Shown here: positions 24,259 to 32,255 of the stretch, piece after piece
How positions within the stretch are numbered: the stretch's first letter is position 1
Layout: each line of letters opens with the position of its first letter
Assembly: GCA_002299555.1 (NCBI GenBank)
Contig: DBOL01000049.1
Span: 56,539-88,894 of the forward strand
Source: Candidatus Aminicenantes bacterium UBA647
GTDB lineage: Bacteria > Acidobacteriota > Aminicenantia > UBA2199
DNA: 32,356 bases
Reading direction: 5' to 3'
Notes under the pieces: generated by a model
Databases searched by the model: none
The model's input: the letters and a program-made list of their open reading frames with translations, nothing else
Told to the model about the DNA's origin: nothing
Position numbers and translations under genes: made by a program

Positions 24259-25160
24259 CAGAGTTGCCCTCCGTTCCTGAAAATTTCTATTCTTTTAGAT
24301 CTGTTATTAGTCACAAACAGGTCTTTTGTTCCTTCATCCAGAACAATATCATATGGAAGGAGCATTTTTCCGGGGTCTGTACCGAACCCGCTGATCGTTT
24401 TCAATAAAATTCCGCTCAATCCACTGAAAACCAGTACTTCTGCTGAATAACAATCTACAAGAAAAACATTTCCACTTGTATCTACAGCCAGGCCCTGTGG
24501 TCTCGAGAATCTGTTACCCATCATTCCAAGTTTACCTGAAATAGATCCTGCAGGATTCCCATCAAGATCATAAGCCTGGATCGAGGGATACTTCCAGTTT
24601 GCCGAGTCACCATTATCACTTACATACAGCAATCTATTGGTTTCATCGATCGCAATTCCGGCCGGCGCAGTAAGATTTGTACTGATTATAAACTGTAATT
24701 CACCATCAATCTTAAAAACCTTTACATTTTTTCTGATAGAATCGGTAACATAAACCCTCTCGGATACTCTATCTATAACTATATCATTTGGCTTTTTTAT
24801 TATTCTGGGGAACGAGAATATTTTTTTCCCTGATTCTGTATAAACTTCAACTTTTTCATGGGTTTTGTTCCCGACATAAATTTTGCCTTTATAATATGCA
24901 ACTCCCAATGGGTTGCCACGGATGACAATTCCCTTAATGATCCTGTTTTTATTCCTGTCAACTACAAAAACGGACTTTGCTTTGTAATCTGACACTAAAA
25001 GATTCCCATCAGGTCCGGAGGCAATTCTGATCGGTGATTGAAATTGCCTCTTATGATTCAATTCGGCATCAATTTTTAGATCCAGGGAAAAAAACATCAT
25101 AATTCCAGATAAAAACATCATCACCGCAAAATTATATCTATTACTGATCACTCTATTCAT
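24258..25160 (-). CDS. NHL-repeat beta-propeller protein, exported
   Basis: 300 residues from ATG 25158-25160, chosen because GGAG lies 6-7 nt upstream; a TTG start at 25181 would add seven residues. A hydrophobic N-terminal segment (about 10-30) indicates export. The rest shows about six NHL-type blades with the pattern P-x-GIAID or PQGLAVD followed by LYVSDNGD, VFLVDCYS and LFVTNNRS. NHL propellers are binding or scaffold modules with no catalysis of their own. It is translationally coupled to the 11-haem cytochrome (TGATG) and heads the cluster that includes resB and ccsA, so it probably acts with that cytochrome outside the cytoplasm. The specific ligand is unknown. Confidence 0.9.
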   Translation of the reverse strand: MNRVISNRYNFAVMMFLSGIMMFFSLDLKIDAELNHKRQFQSPIRIASGPDGNLLVSDYKAKSVFVVDRNKNRIIKGIVIRGNPLGVAYYKGKIYVGNKTHEKVEVYTESGKKIFSFPRIIKKPNDIVIDRVSERVYVTDSIRKNVKVFKIDGELQFIISTNLTAPAGIAIDETNRLLYVSDNGDSANWKYPSIQAYDLDGNPAGSISGKLGMMGNRFSRPQGLAVDTSGNVFLVDCYSAEVLVFSGLSGILLKTISGFGTDPGKMLLPYDIVLDEGTKDLFVTNNRSKRIEIFRNGGQL

Positions 25161-25211
25161 TTTTTTCTCCAAAAATGACAAATAGTATATAAAGATACCA
25201 CTAATATATAT

Positions 25212-25239
25212 ATAATAATATAACTATACCGGTTCTCAA
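25212..25239 (-). promoter_or_regulatory. Candidate promoter of the NHL-cytochrome-resB-ccsA cluster
   Basis: On the minus strand TTGAGA (25234-25239), 16-nt spacer, TATTAT (25212-25217), about 50 nt before the chosen ATG. It sits in the 135-nt gap after the phosphomannomutase side and is the only reasonable pair I found there. The AT-rich repeat TATATATA next to it could mislead. Confidence 0.4.
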
Positions 25240-25295
25240 ACAAACTAAAGTTGTATTTTTGGTTGGAAAAGTGATATTTTCTTTTTAAAAAGGCC

Positions 25296-26675
25296 TCAGG
25301 TCCGGCTTTCAACCTCTTTAACTGTATTTTCAAGTATCGGCTCGACTATATCTCTGATCTTTTGAAGATTCTCTTCAGTATCAGATTCGAAACGGAGGAC
25401 AAGTGAAGGTTGAGTATTTGAAGCCCTGACAAGTGCCCATCCATCCGGGAATTTAATTCTGGCTCCGTCTATATCAATAACCTCATAATTCTCTTTGAAT
25501 ATTGCAACTATTTTATCAACAATTATAAATTTTGCTTCTTCTGTAGTATCTACTCTGATCTCAGGAGTATTAACAATATGTGGAATGGTCTCCACCATCT
25601 CCTCAAGAGTTTGTTTGGAATTTGACAGGAGTTCAAGGAGCCTTGCTCCGGAATACACTGCATCATCAAATCCGAACCACCTGTCATTGAAGAATATATG
25701 GCCACTGACTTCACCGGCAAGTATTGCATTCTCCTCAAATATTTTTTTCTTTATCAATGAATGTCCGGCTTTCCACATTATAGGAATTCCGCCATTCTTT
25801 TTAATCTCGGCATAAAGAACCTCAGATGCCTTCACCTCGGAAATGATCTTCCTGCCGGGATTATCTTTAAGTATTTCTCTCGAGAACAAAACCATCAGCA
25901 TATCACCCCAGAGAATATTTCCTTTCCCGTCAACAACACCTATCCTGTCAGCATCACCGTCAAATCCGATCCCGAGATCGGCACCTGTCTCCTTCACCTT
26001 TGCAATAAGATCCTGGAGATTTTCGATCTTTGTCGGGTCCGGATGATGATTTGGGAAGGATCCGTCAACTTCGGTAAATATATCAATTACATCAGCTCCC
26101 AGTTTTTTGAATAAAGGGACTCCTGTAATACCACCTGTCCCATTTCCACTATCAACCACCACTTTAATTTTTTTGTCGAGCGATATATCATTTTCCACAT
26201 AATCAATGTAATCTGAGACCATATCCTTTGATTCTACTTTGCCGCCGCCTATAACCTCAGGAAATTTTTCATCACATGCTATTTCGTATATTTCTCTGAT
26301 CTCATCACCTGAAAGAGCATTTTTCCCGAGCAAAGCTTTAAATCCATTATATTCAGAAGGATTGTGTGATGCTGTAATTATGATCCCACCGCCAAGGCCC
26401 AGTCTGAATACTGAATAATAGAGCACCGGAGTTGGAACAAGTCCGATATCCACGACATCTATCCCGAAACTGCAGATGGTCCTGATAAAAATATCCTTAA
26501 TATTCTGAGAACTTGGCCTGCCGTCCATCCCTATAGAAATTTGCTTCTTTCCTGCACGAACATAAATTGCGGCAAAAGCAGAAGCGATCTTCTCTACTGC
26601 ATCATCAGTGAGGTCAGTTTCAACTATACCTCTTATATCATATTCCCTGAATATAGATTCATTTAATCTTGTCAA
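25296..26675 (-). CDS. Phosphomannomutase/phosphoglucomutase (alpha-D-phosphohexomutase)
   Basis: 459 residues, family length. The start is TTG at 26673-26675 because AGGAGG sits only 4 nt upstream; an earlier in-frame TTG (26696) would place that Shine-Dalgarno inside the gene. The four family landmarks are present: catalytic phosphoserine S103 in TASHNPSEYNGFK, the Mg loop GFDGDADR (238-245), the sugar loop GEVSGH (321-326), and the C-terminal phosphate-binding RASNTQPSLVLRFE. It interconverts hexose 1- and 6-phosphates for polysaccharide and nucleotide-sugar synthesis. AlgC-type dual specificity is likely from the sequence but substrate choice cannot be read off. The gene has its own candidate promoter. 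Confidence 0.95.
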   Translation of the reverse strand: MTRLNESIFREYDIRGIVETDLTDDAVEKIASAFAAIYVRAGKKQISIGMDGRPSSQNIKDIFIRTICSFGIDVVDIGLVPTPVLYYSVFRLGLGGGIIITASHNPSEYNGFKALLGKNALSGDEIREIYEIACDEKFPEVIGGGKVESKDMVSDYIDYVENDISLDKKIKVVVDSGNGTGGITGVPLFKKLGADVIDIFTEVDGSFPNHHPDPTKIENLQDLIAKVKETGADLGIGFDGDADRIGVVDGKGNILWGDMLMVLFSREILKDNPGRKIISEVKASEVLYAEIKKNGGIPIMWKAGHSLIKKKIFEENAILAGEVSGHIFFNDRWFGFDDAVYSGARLLELLSNSKQTLEEMVETIPHIVNTPEIRVDTTEEAKFIIVDKIVAIFKENYEVIDIDGARIKFPDGWALVRASNTQPSLVLRFESDTEENLQKIRDIVEPILENTVKEVESRT

Positions 26676-26679
26676 TTTT

Positions 26680-26685
26680 CCTCCT
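26680..26685 (-). promoter_or_regulatory. Shine-Dalgarno fixing the TTG start of the hexomutase gene
   Basis: AGGAGG on the minus strand, 4 nt before TTG 26673-26675. It is a full match to the anti-SD core and decides in favour of the non-ATG start. Confidence 0.75.
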
Positions 26686-26695
26686 GAAAGATGCA

Positions 26696-26724
26696 ATTAT
26701 ACTTCACGAATTGCTTTTGGGCAA
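26696..26724 (-). promoter_or_regulatory. Candidate promoter of the phosphohexomutase gene
   Basis: On the minus strand TTGCCC (26719-26724), 17-nt spacer, TATAAT (26696-26701), with the AGGAGG Shine-Dalgarno 10 nt further on. The -10 box is a perfect consensus. The spacer contains half of an AATTGC/GCAATT inverted repeat with a 6-nt loop that could serve as an operator or a weak terminator of the carrier gene upstream. Confidence 0.45.
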
Positions 26725-26767
26725 TTATCAGAGGAGAAAAACCTGGACACTACCTCCAAGATGTTGG

Positions 26768-28192
26768 TTAGAATGGTCCCCAGTTCATCAGAACAGGAGG
26801 GATCAGTAATAACATACTTAAGGCAATCAGGATCAGCATCAGCGGGAAGAACCACCTCGCCCATTTTTCCCAGGATATCTTTGCAACTCCCAGAACTCCC
26901 ATCGTAACGGCTGAAGTAGGAAGTATCGGTAGTATAAATTCGCATAATTGAAATGCCAGAACTGATGTCTGCCTTGTAACTCCGACAAGGTCACTTAGTG
27001 GAGCCATAACCGGCATTGTAAGGGCAGCTTGTGCTGTTCCTGAATGGATAAAGAAGTTTATACCAGACTGAGTAAAGAACATCATCTGAGCAGTCACTAT
27101 CTTTGGAAATAATGAGATAAAATTAGATGCATAAAACAGGATCGAATCCAGTATCTGTCCTTCTGATGCAATTATAAGTATTGCACGGCCGCATGCAATA
27201 ATAAATGCAACATTCATCATCTCCTTAGCTCCTTCAACAAAATTCTTCGCAATATCACTGGGAGACATCCCGGATGCAAGCCCTGAGAATATACCCATCC
27301 CCATGAACACGGCTGCAATAGCAGTTATATACCAATTCAACAATAAAATTCCGAGTATCAGAACAAGTATCCCTCCTGCAAATATAAAAAGAACAGCCCT
27401 GTGTCTGGAATTCCATTCATCAGAAACCTCCCCGTTTACTGACATCTCACGAAGCCTTTTCCTGTCCAGTTCATAAACCGGGCTTAATTCAGGATTTTTT
27501 TTGATCTTTGCCGCATACCTCATCACAAAAGCAATTACAGTAAATGTCCCGATCGCCCAGACGATAAGCCTGTAAGGCAAACCCGAATATAAAGGTAATC
27601 CAGATAATCCCTGTGCAATACCGACCGTGAAAGGATTAAAGAAAGCAGCAGCAAATCCGGCTGCCGCACCCAGAAACGGAATTGAGACACCAACGATCGA
27701 ATCATAACCCAGAGAGAGAGCCAAAGGTATGAAGACCATAATAAAAGGGATGGTCTCCTCCGACATACCGAAAATAGATCCGGCAAGAGAGAAGACGGTC
27801 ATTAGTACAGGGATTACAAACTTCCTTGAACGGGGATGCTTTGCAAATGTATTTGCAAGTCTTCTTATTGCAATATCGATCATTCCTGTTTTCTGAATTA
27901 CCATAAATGCCCCTCCAACTACAAAAAGAAATGCAATTATCAGAGAACCTTCTGAAAAACCTTTTATAGGTGCAGTCAAAAGAATATCCGGACTAACGAT
28001 CTTCTTTTCAACCTTCTGAAAAGTACCCGGGATAGTGACTTCACGTTGAGTTCCTCCTACTCCCACCTTTGCTCTTTTGAATTGTCCTGAGGGGACGATC
28101 CAGGTCAGGGAATAAACGAGTAATACTATCATGTAGATCAATACAAGTGTATGAGGGAGTTTGAATTGTTTTTTCTTTTTAATGGAGTCCAT
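26768..28192 (-). CDS. YfcC-family membrane carrier (DcuC/ArsB-like superfamily)
   Basis: 474 residues with about twelve membrane helices. The N-terminal helix with LTWIVPSGQFKR and the segments FGMSEETIPFIMVFIPLALSLGYDS and GAAAGFAAAFFNPFTVGIAQ are typical of the YfcC family, related to C4-dicarboxylate DcuC and short-chain fatty-acid carriers. The substrate of most members is not known; peptides, dicarboxylates and basic amino acids have been proposed in relatives. The ATG has no Shine-Dalgarno, but a perfect -10 box ends 6 nt before it, so a leaderless transcript is likely. It stands alone between polA and the hexomutase gene. Confidence 0.9.
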   Translation of the reverse strand: MDSIKKKKQFKLPHTLVLIYMIVLLVYSLTWIVPSGQFKRAKVGVGGTQREVTIPGTFQKVEKKIVSPDILLTAPIKGFSEGSLIIAFLFVVGGAFMVIQKTGMIDIAIRRLANTFAKHPRSRKFVIPVLMTVFSLAGSIFGMSEETIPFIMVFIPLALSLGYDSIVGVSIPFLGAAAGFAAAFFNPFTVGIAQGLSGLPLYSGLPYRLIVWAIGTFTVIAFVMRYAAKIKKNPELSPVYELDRKRLREMSVNGEVSDEWNSRHRAVLFIFAGGILVLILGILLLNWYITAIAAVFMGMGIFSGLASGMSPSDIAKNFVEGAKEMMNVAFIIACGRAILIIASEGQILDSILFYASNFISLFPKIVTAQMMFFTQSGINFFIHSGTAQAALTMPVMAPLSDLVGVTRQTSVLAFQLCEFILPILPTSAVTMGVLGVAKISWEKWARWFFPLMLILIALSMLLLIPPVLMNWGPF

Positions 28193-28198
28193 CGGTGG

Positions 28199-28227
28199 AT
28201 TATATTTAATAGAAAACCAAAATTCAA
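28199..28227 (-). promoter_or_regulatory. Promoter of the YfcC-family gene, predicted leaderless
   Basis: On the minus strand TTGAAT (28222-28227), 17-nt spacer, TATAAT (28199-28204), then CCACCG and the ATG. With transcription starting 6-7 nt after the -10 box, the mRNA would begin at the ATG. No Shine-Dalgarno is present to argue otherwise. Confidence 0.6.
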
Positions 28228-28234
28228 CTACCCG

Positions 28235-28304
28235 ACTAAATGGGGACGGTCCTTTAATTTATTGCAATAAATTAAAGAATTAAAGGACCGTCCCCATTTT
28301 TAGT
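28235..28304. repeat. Nested palindromic element with GGGGACGG arms (REP/MITE-like)
   Basis: Arms TGGGGACGGTCCTTTAATT (28241-28259) and its perfect complement (28278-28296) enclose an 18-nt loop; flanking ACTAAA (28235-28240) and TTTAGT extend the pairing after a 2-nt bulge. A second, perfect 26-bp palindrome (28252-28277, centre at TTGCAA) shares the left arm, because AATTAAAG is duplicated in tandem (28270-28277 and 28278-28285). The element fills the gap between polA and the YfcC-family gene. The GGGGACGGTCC core resembles palindromes that travel with REP-associated Y1 transposases; no transposase is in this window. It may also end polA transcription, though there is no long T run. Confidence 0.8.
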
Positions 28305-28339
28305 AGTATGTTCTTTTATTTTTTGAATGAGAGCCGGGG

Positions 28340-31006
28340 TTATTCCATCTCGCCCCAGTTTTTTCCTGTTTTAATCGTTACTGTAAGAGGAACTATTAGT
28401 TTCAGGCTGTTCTCCATTTCATGTTTCACTATTTTTCTCAGATCATTCTCTTCTTCTGGTGGGAGTTCGAAGATCAATTCATCATGGACCTGCATAACCA
28501 TTCTACTTTTCATCTTTTCAATTTTCTTATCAATATTGATCATGGCTACTTTTATTATATCAGCAGCACTCCCCTGAATAACAGTATTAATTGCCATTCG
28601 TCTGCCATTATCCTTTATATTTTTATTTTCACTATTGATCTCGGGAATTGGCCTGATCCTTCCGAGAATGGTTCTTACTTTCATCTCACTTTCACAATTT
28701 GATACTACTTTTTCAATAAAGTCCTTAACCCCAATATACTTCTCAAAATACATCTCAATGAAATCCTTTGCCTCTTTAAAACTAACCCCTAACTCCTTTG
28801 AAAGAGAGAACGGTCCGGAACCGTAAAGGACAGAAAAATTTATTATCTTTGCTTTCTTTCTCCTCTCATGATCACTTAAGAACAGGTCCTTTCCGAAAAC
28901 CTTATCTGCAGTATACTGGTGAATATCAAAATCATTTTGGAATGCATCTATCAGGTTCTTATCTTCAGAGAAATGAGCCATAACTCTCAATTCGACCTGG
29001 GAGTAATCTGCCGCAAGAAGAATGTTTCCCCCCTCTGCAATAAACCCTTTCCGAACAGAAACACCGCCGGTCTCTCCTACAGGAATATTCTGCAGATTCG
29101 GATTCGAGGATGAGAGTCTCCCTGTTGCCGCTACTGTCTGATTATATGAAGTGTGCACCCTGTTCGAATTATCTACCGTATCTATCAACCCTTCAACAAA
29201 AGTTGAGTTCAATTTCTTAAATGTCCTGTAATCGATAATACTCTTGACTATCGGGTACCCTCTCAACTCATGAAGGACCTCACTATCCGTAGAATACTGA
29301 CCCGTCTTTCTGGTTTTTTTTGCAGCAGGCAGTCCCATCTTTTCAAATATGAATACCCCCAATTGCTGGGAAGAGTTCAGGTTAATGTCATATCCCGCTG
29401 CAGAGTGCAACTCCTTCTCAAGTGACTCGATCATCCCGGACAGATATTTGGAACATTCCCTGAGATAATCTATATCAATTTTCACTCCATTGAACTCGAT
29501 GGTTGTCAGTACTTTTGATAAAGGGATCTCAACATTACGATAAAGATCCGCAATCCCGCTATCCTCCATTTTTTTTTGGAGTAGATCTGCAAGCATGAGT
29601 GTTACCGCGGAATCATCAATACAATATCTCCCTGTTTTATCTATCTCTATTTCATCTATCCTTTTTTTGTTTTTCCCTTTCCCGGTTAATTTTTCAAATC
29701 CGGTCTGATCATAATCCAGGAATTCGGAAGTGAGCTCTTTAAGTTTATGGGCTCTTCGATTCGGATAAAGCAGATAGGACATGATCATTGAATCATTGAA
29801 TATCCCTTTTACCGGTATACCATTATACAAAAGATGAAGAGTATCAAACTTAAGATTATGACCTGTTTTTCTGATTTGCTCATCTCCGAAAATATCATAG
29901 AAATCCGTTCTAAAGTCATCAAAACACAAATCAACTTTGTCCTTCTCAATTTCGGGAAAAAGGAAAGGGACATAGTATCCTGAATCAGAAAATGAGATCG
30001 AGATCCCGACAATTTCAGATCTGAAAAAATCCAGATGGGTTGTCTCCAGGTCAAAAGCAAAATATTTTTCCTTTAATACTTTCTTTCTCAGTTTTTCGAG
30101 CCCTACCGAATCAAAAACAAATTCATATTCAATATCAAGAGAAGAACTTCCCTGCTCCTCACTGATACCAAGTTTGTTCATAATGCTGTTGAATGAGAAT
30201 CTTTTGAAAAAGGATATCAGCTCTCTTCCCGGATTCTTGGGATAACTCCAGTCTTTTTCCTTTATTTCCAGGTTCTTAACATTACTAAGGTCAACAAGTG
30301 ACCTGGACATCTTCAGAGATTCCATATCCTCAAAGATCTTCTTCCTATGCCTCTCTTCAAGATCATCAGGATTATCAAGTGCATTATCAAGTGAATTGAA
30401 TTTTTCAAGGATCTTTTTAGCACCCTTATCACCTATGCCGTGAATTCCCGGAATATTATCAGAAGAATCACCTGTTATTGTAAGGTAGTCTACAATCTGC
30501 TCAGGGTATAATCCGAAGTAATCTTTCACCCCCTGCCTGTCAAGTTCTGATTTCATTTTCGGATGCCAGATAGTTACATTTTCATTTACCAATTGAAAAA
30601 GGTCTTTATCTGCCGAAAATATTATTGCCCTATCATTTTCTTCCAGAGCAAATGAGATTTGTGCAATTATATCATCAGCCTCGAAACCGGGAGATTCGAT
30701 ATATTCTATACCCCTTTTTTCGAGAAATTCCTTTACAAAAGGTATCTGTATTACCAACTCTTCAGGAGGTGCATCCCTGTTCGCTTTATATTCAGGATAG
30801 ATATCATTTCTGAATGTCTTCCCCTTTGAATCAAAAGCTACCACTATCTTGTCCGGTCTCAAATCTCTGATCATATTCTCAACTCTTGTTATAAATCCAT
30901 ATAAAGCACCGGAAGGTTCGCCTTTAAGGGATCTCATATTCCTGTTGACATAATAGGAACTAAAGATAAGATACATTGCATCTATTACAAGAACTTTATG
31001 GTACAT
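28340..31006 (-). CDS. polA: DNA polymerase I
   Basis: 888 residues with all three classical domains. 5'-nuclease (1-290): FEADDIIAQISF and GDSSDNIPGIHGIGDKGA. 3'-5' exonuclease (about 310-500) with intact motifs: Exo I FAFDLETTHLD, Exo II TGHNLKFDTLHL, Exo III RYCIDDSAVTLML, so proofreading is expected, unlike Thermus-type enzymes. Polymerase: motif A AADYSQVELRVMAHFSED, motif B region RRKKAKIINFSVLYGSG, and motif C MQVHDELIFELP. It fills gaps in Okazaki-fragment processing and repair. The start is ATG 31004-31006, 10 nt after the stop of the small gene upstream, which probably shares its transcript. The gene ends 36 nt before the palindromic element. Confidence 0.98.
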   Translation of the reverse strand: MYHKVLVIDAMYLIFSSYYVNRNMRSLKGEPSGALYGFITRVENMIRDLRPDKIVVAFDSKGKTFRNDIYPEYKANRDAPPEELVIQIPFVKEFLEKRGIEYIESPGFEADDIIAQISFALEENDRAIIFSADKDLFQLVNENVTIWHPKMKSELDRQGVKDYFGLYPEQIVDYLTITGDSSDNIPGIHGIGDKGAKKILEKFNSLDNALDNPDDLEERHRKKIFEDMESLKMSRSLVDLSNVKNLEIKEKDWSYPKNPGRELISFFKRFSFNSIMNKLGISEEQGSSSLDIEYEFVFDSVGLEKLRKKVLKEKYFAFDLETTHLDFFRSEIVGISISFSDSGYYVPFLFPEIEKDKVDLCFDDFRTDFYDIFGDEQIRKTGHNLKFDTLHLLYNGIPVKGIFNDSMIMSYLLYPNRRAHKLKELTSEFLDYDQTGFEKLTGKGKNKKRIDEIEIDKTGRYCIDDSAVTLMLADLLQKKMEDSGIADLYRNVEIPLSKVLTTIEFNGVKIDIDYLRECSKYLSGMIESLEKELHSAAGYDINLNSSQQLGVFIFEKMGLPAAKKTRKTGQYSTDSEVLHELRGYPIVKSIIDYRTFKKLNSTFVEGLIDTVDNSNRVHTSYNQTVAATGRLSSSNPNLQNIPVGETGGVSVRKGFIAEGGNILLAADYSQVELRVMAHFSEDKNLIDAFQNDFDIHQYTADKVFGKDLFLSDHERRKKAKIINFSVLYGSGPFSLSKELGVSFKEAKDFIEMYFEKYIGVKDFIEKVVSNCESEMKVRTILGRIRPIPEINSENKNIKDNGRRMAINTVIQGSAADIIKVAMINIDKKIEKMKSRMVMQVHDELIFELPPEEENDLRKIVKHEMENSLKLIVPLTVTIKTGKNWGEME

Positions 31007-31016
31007 TTTCTATTGG

Positions 31017-31355
31017 TCAGGAAGTTGGAGATTCTTCAAGATACCTTAGTACCATCGCATCTAGACCTTCATCTTCGATCTGTTGGGTATCCAAGGAAAG
31101 CAGGTGTAAAAATTTCCCCTCTTTCAATTCACCAATGATCTGGTCATGCTGGATCTTCATCATGGATTTTACTTTTTTTCTCAAGTCATTTTTTTCGAGT
31201 TTTAGATGGCCATAAGAAACTCTTCTGGACAAAAGTATCTCACCACTATGATAAACCAGTGTCTCAATGGTTGGATTATCCGTACCTTTATCTTCTGTTT
31301 GAATATGAAAAACTTCATCACGATATTTAATGTCAGTATTAAATCCGATAATCAT
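31017..31355 (-). CDS. Small conserved-type hypothetical protein upstream of polA
   Basis: 112 residues, no membrane helix or signal. The N-terminus GFNTDIKYRDEVFHIQTEDKG, followed by NPTIETLVYHSGEILLSRRVSY, resembles short proteins of unknown function that I associate with Deltaproteobacteria-like genomes; I cannot name a family. The C-terminal half is charged and helical. No Shine-Dalgarno precedes the ATG; a -10 box ends 6 nt before it, so a leaderless mRNA is predicted. It lies 10 nt before polA and probably forms an operon with it, which does not by itself imply a role in replication. Confidence 0.8.
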   Translation of the reverse strand: MIIGFNTDIKYRDEVFHIQTEDKGTDNPTIETLVYHSGEILLSRRVSYGHLKLEKNDLRKKVKSMMKIQHDQIIGELKEGKFLHLLSLDTQQIEDEGLDAMVLRYLEESPTS

Positions 31356-31361
31356 AATAAA

Positions 31362-31390
31362 ATAATAGTTGATATGAAAAATATTGTCAA
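31362..31390 (-). promoter_or_regulatory. Promoter of the small gene-polA unit, predicted leaderless
   Basis: On the minus strand TTGACA (31385-31390), a perfect -35, with 17-nt spacer and TATTAT (31362-31367), then TTTATT and the ATG. This is the best promoter match in the window. The expected start of transcription is at or next to the A of the ATG. Confidence 0.65.
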
Positions 31391-31451
31391 GATATTGTTA
31401 ATATTATCATTAAGAACTTGACGTAGACGTGTATTGCTCCTGTCTCCCTCT

Positions 31452-32093
31452 TTATACAATAAGAGGTACGAATGAGACTGCGATCAGACCGGTCTGAATT
31501 ATTTTTCCATTCATCTTCTGATATTTCATTAAATTCTGGGTATATCCCCCAACCGGAGCGATAATTATCCCCCCTTCAGCCAGTTGGTCAAAGAGCAATT
31601 CGGGAAATTCTACCGGAGCTGCAGTAACAATTATTCTATTATATGGAGCATGCTCAGTCCACCCTTCAGCTCCATTGCCAGTTTTAAAACGGATATTAGT
31701 ATAGCCAAATTCTCTGGTCAGCAATTCTTCAGCTATACCGGCAAGCTCAGGTATCAATTCAATAGTTGAAACCTCTTCTGCTATTTCAGCAAGAACAGCT
31801 GTCTGATATCCGGAACCCGTACCCAGTTCAAGAATATTTTCATTACCTGTCAGTTCCAGCATTTCAGTCATGTAAGCAACAATATAAGGTTGCGAAATGG
31901 TTTGATTATTGCCTATAGGTAGTGGACCGTCAAAATAACTTCTCACCTTTTCCTTAGTCTTTACGAATTCCTCTCTCGGAATCTTCCCCATCACTTCAAG
32001 AACTTTTACATCTTCTATTCCTCTGGGGATCAATTGTTCTATGAGCATCTTCTTCCGCTGTTCTGAAAATATCTCACTGAAGTTTCGGCTCAT
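31452..32093 (-). CDS. pcm: Protein-L-isoaspartate O-methyltransferase
   Basis: 213 residues, family length. The N-terminal helices hold VMGKIPREEFV, followed by the substrate loop LPIGNNQTISQPYIVAYM, the SAM-binding motif LELGTGSGYQTAVLAE, the acidic STIEL after the second strand, and YNRIIVTAAP with EGGIIIAPVG. It methylates isoaspartyl residues in damaged proteins to start their repair, in the cytosol. It appears to stand alone, divergent from the plus-strand gene at the right edge, with 96 nt before the next gene. AGGT touches the ATG and is too close to be a Shine-Dalgarno; see the promoter entry. Confidence 0.96.
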   Translation of the reverse strand: MSRNFSEIFSEQRKKMLIEQLIPRGIEDVKVLEVMGKIPREEFVKTKEKVRSYFDGPLPIGNNQTISQPYIVAYMTEMLELTGNENILELGTGSGYQTAVLAEIAEEVSTIELIPELAGIAEELLTREFGYTNIRFKTGNGAEGWTEHAPYNRIIVTAAPVEFPELLFDQLAEGGIIIAPVGGYTQNLMKYQKMNGKIIQTGLIAVSFVPLIV

Positions 32094-32099
32094 ACCTAT

Positions 32100-32127
32100 A
32101 TAATATTCAAAAAATATAAATCTTCAA
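32100..32127 (-). promoter_or_regulatory. pcm: Candidate promoter of pcm, predicted leaderless
   Basis: On the minus strand TTGAAG (32122-32127), 16-nt spacer, TATTAT (32100-32105), then ATAGGT and the ATG. The spacing is the same 6 nt found before the YfcC-family and polA-operon genes. The surrounding AT-rich sequence lowers confidence. Confidence 0.45.
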
Positions 32128-32255
32128 ATTGTTTAAAATAAAAATTCCGGCTCCCGTTTTGTATTATAAAAATTTTAAATTTATATGAGTAATCATCTGT
32201 TCATGTAACTGAATATAATATATAATCCGGCTTTAGTTCTCATGTTATTAAAACA

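Noticed and set aside
26697..26945. 82-codon minus-strand open frame between the YfcC-family gene and the hexomutase gene
   Set aside because: Most of it overlaps the 3' end of the carrier gene in another frame, it shows no known motif, and the gap part is explained by a promoter.
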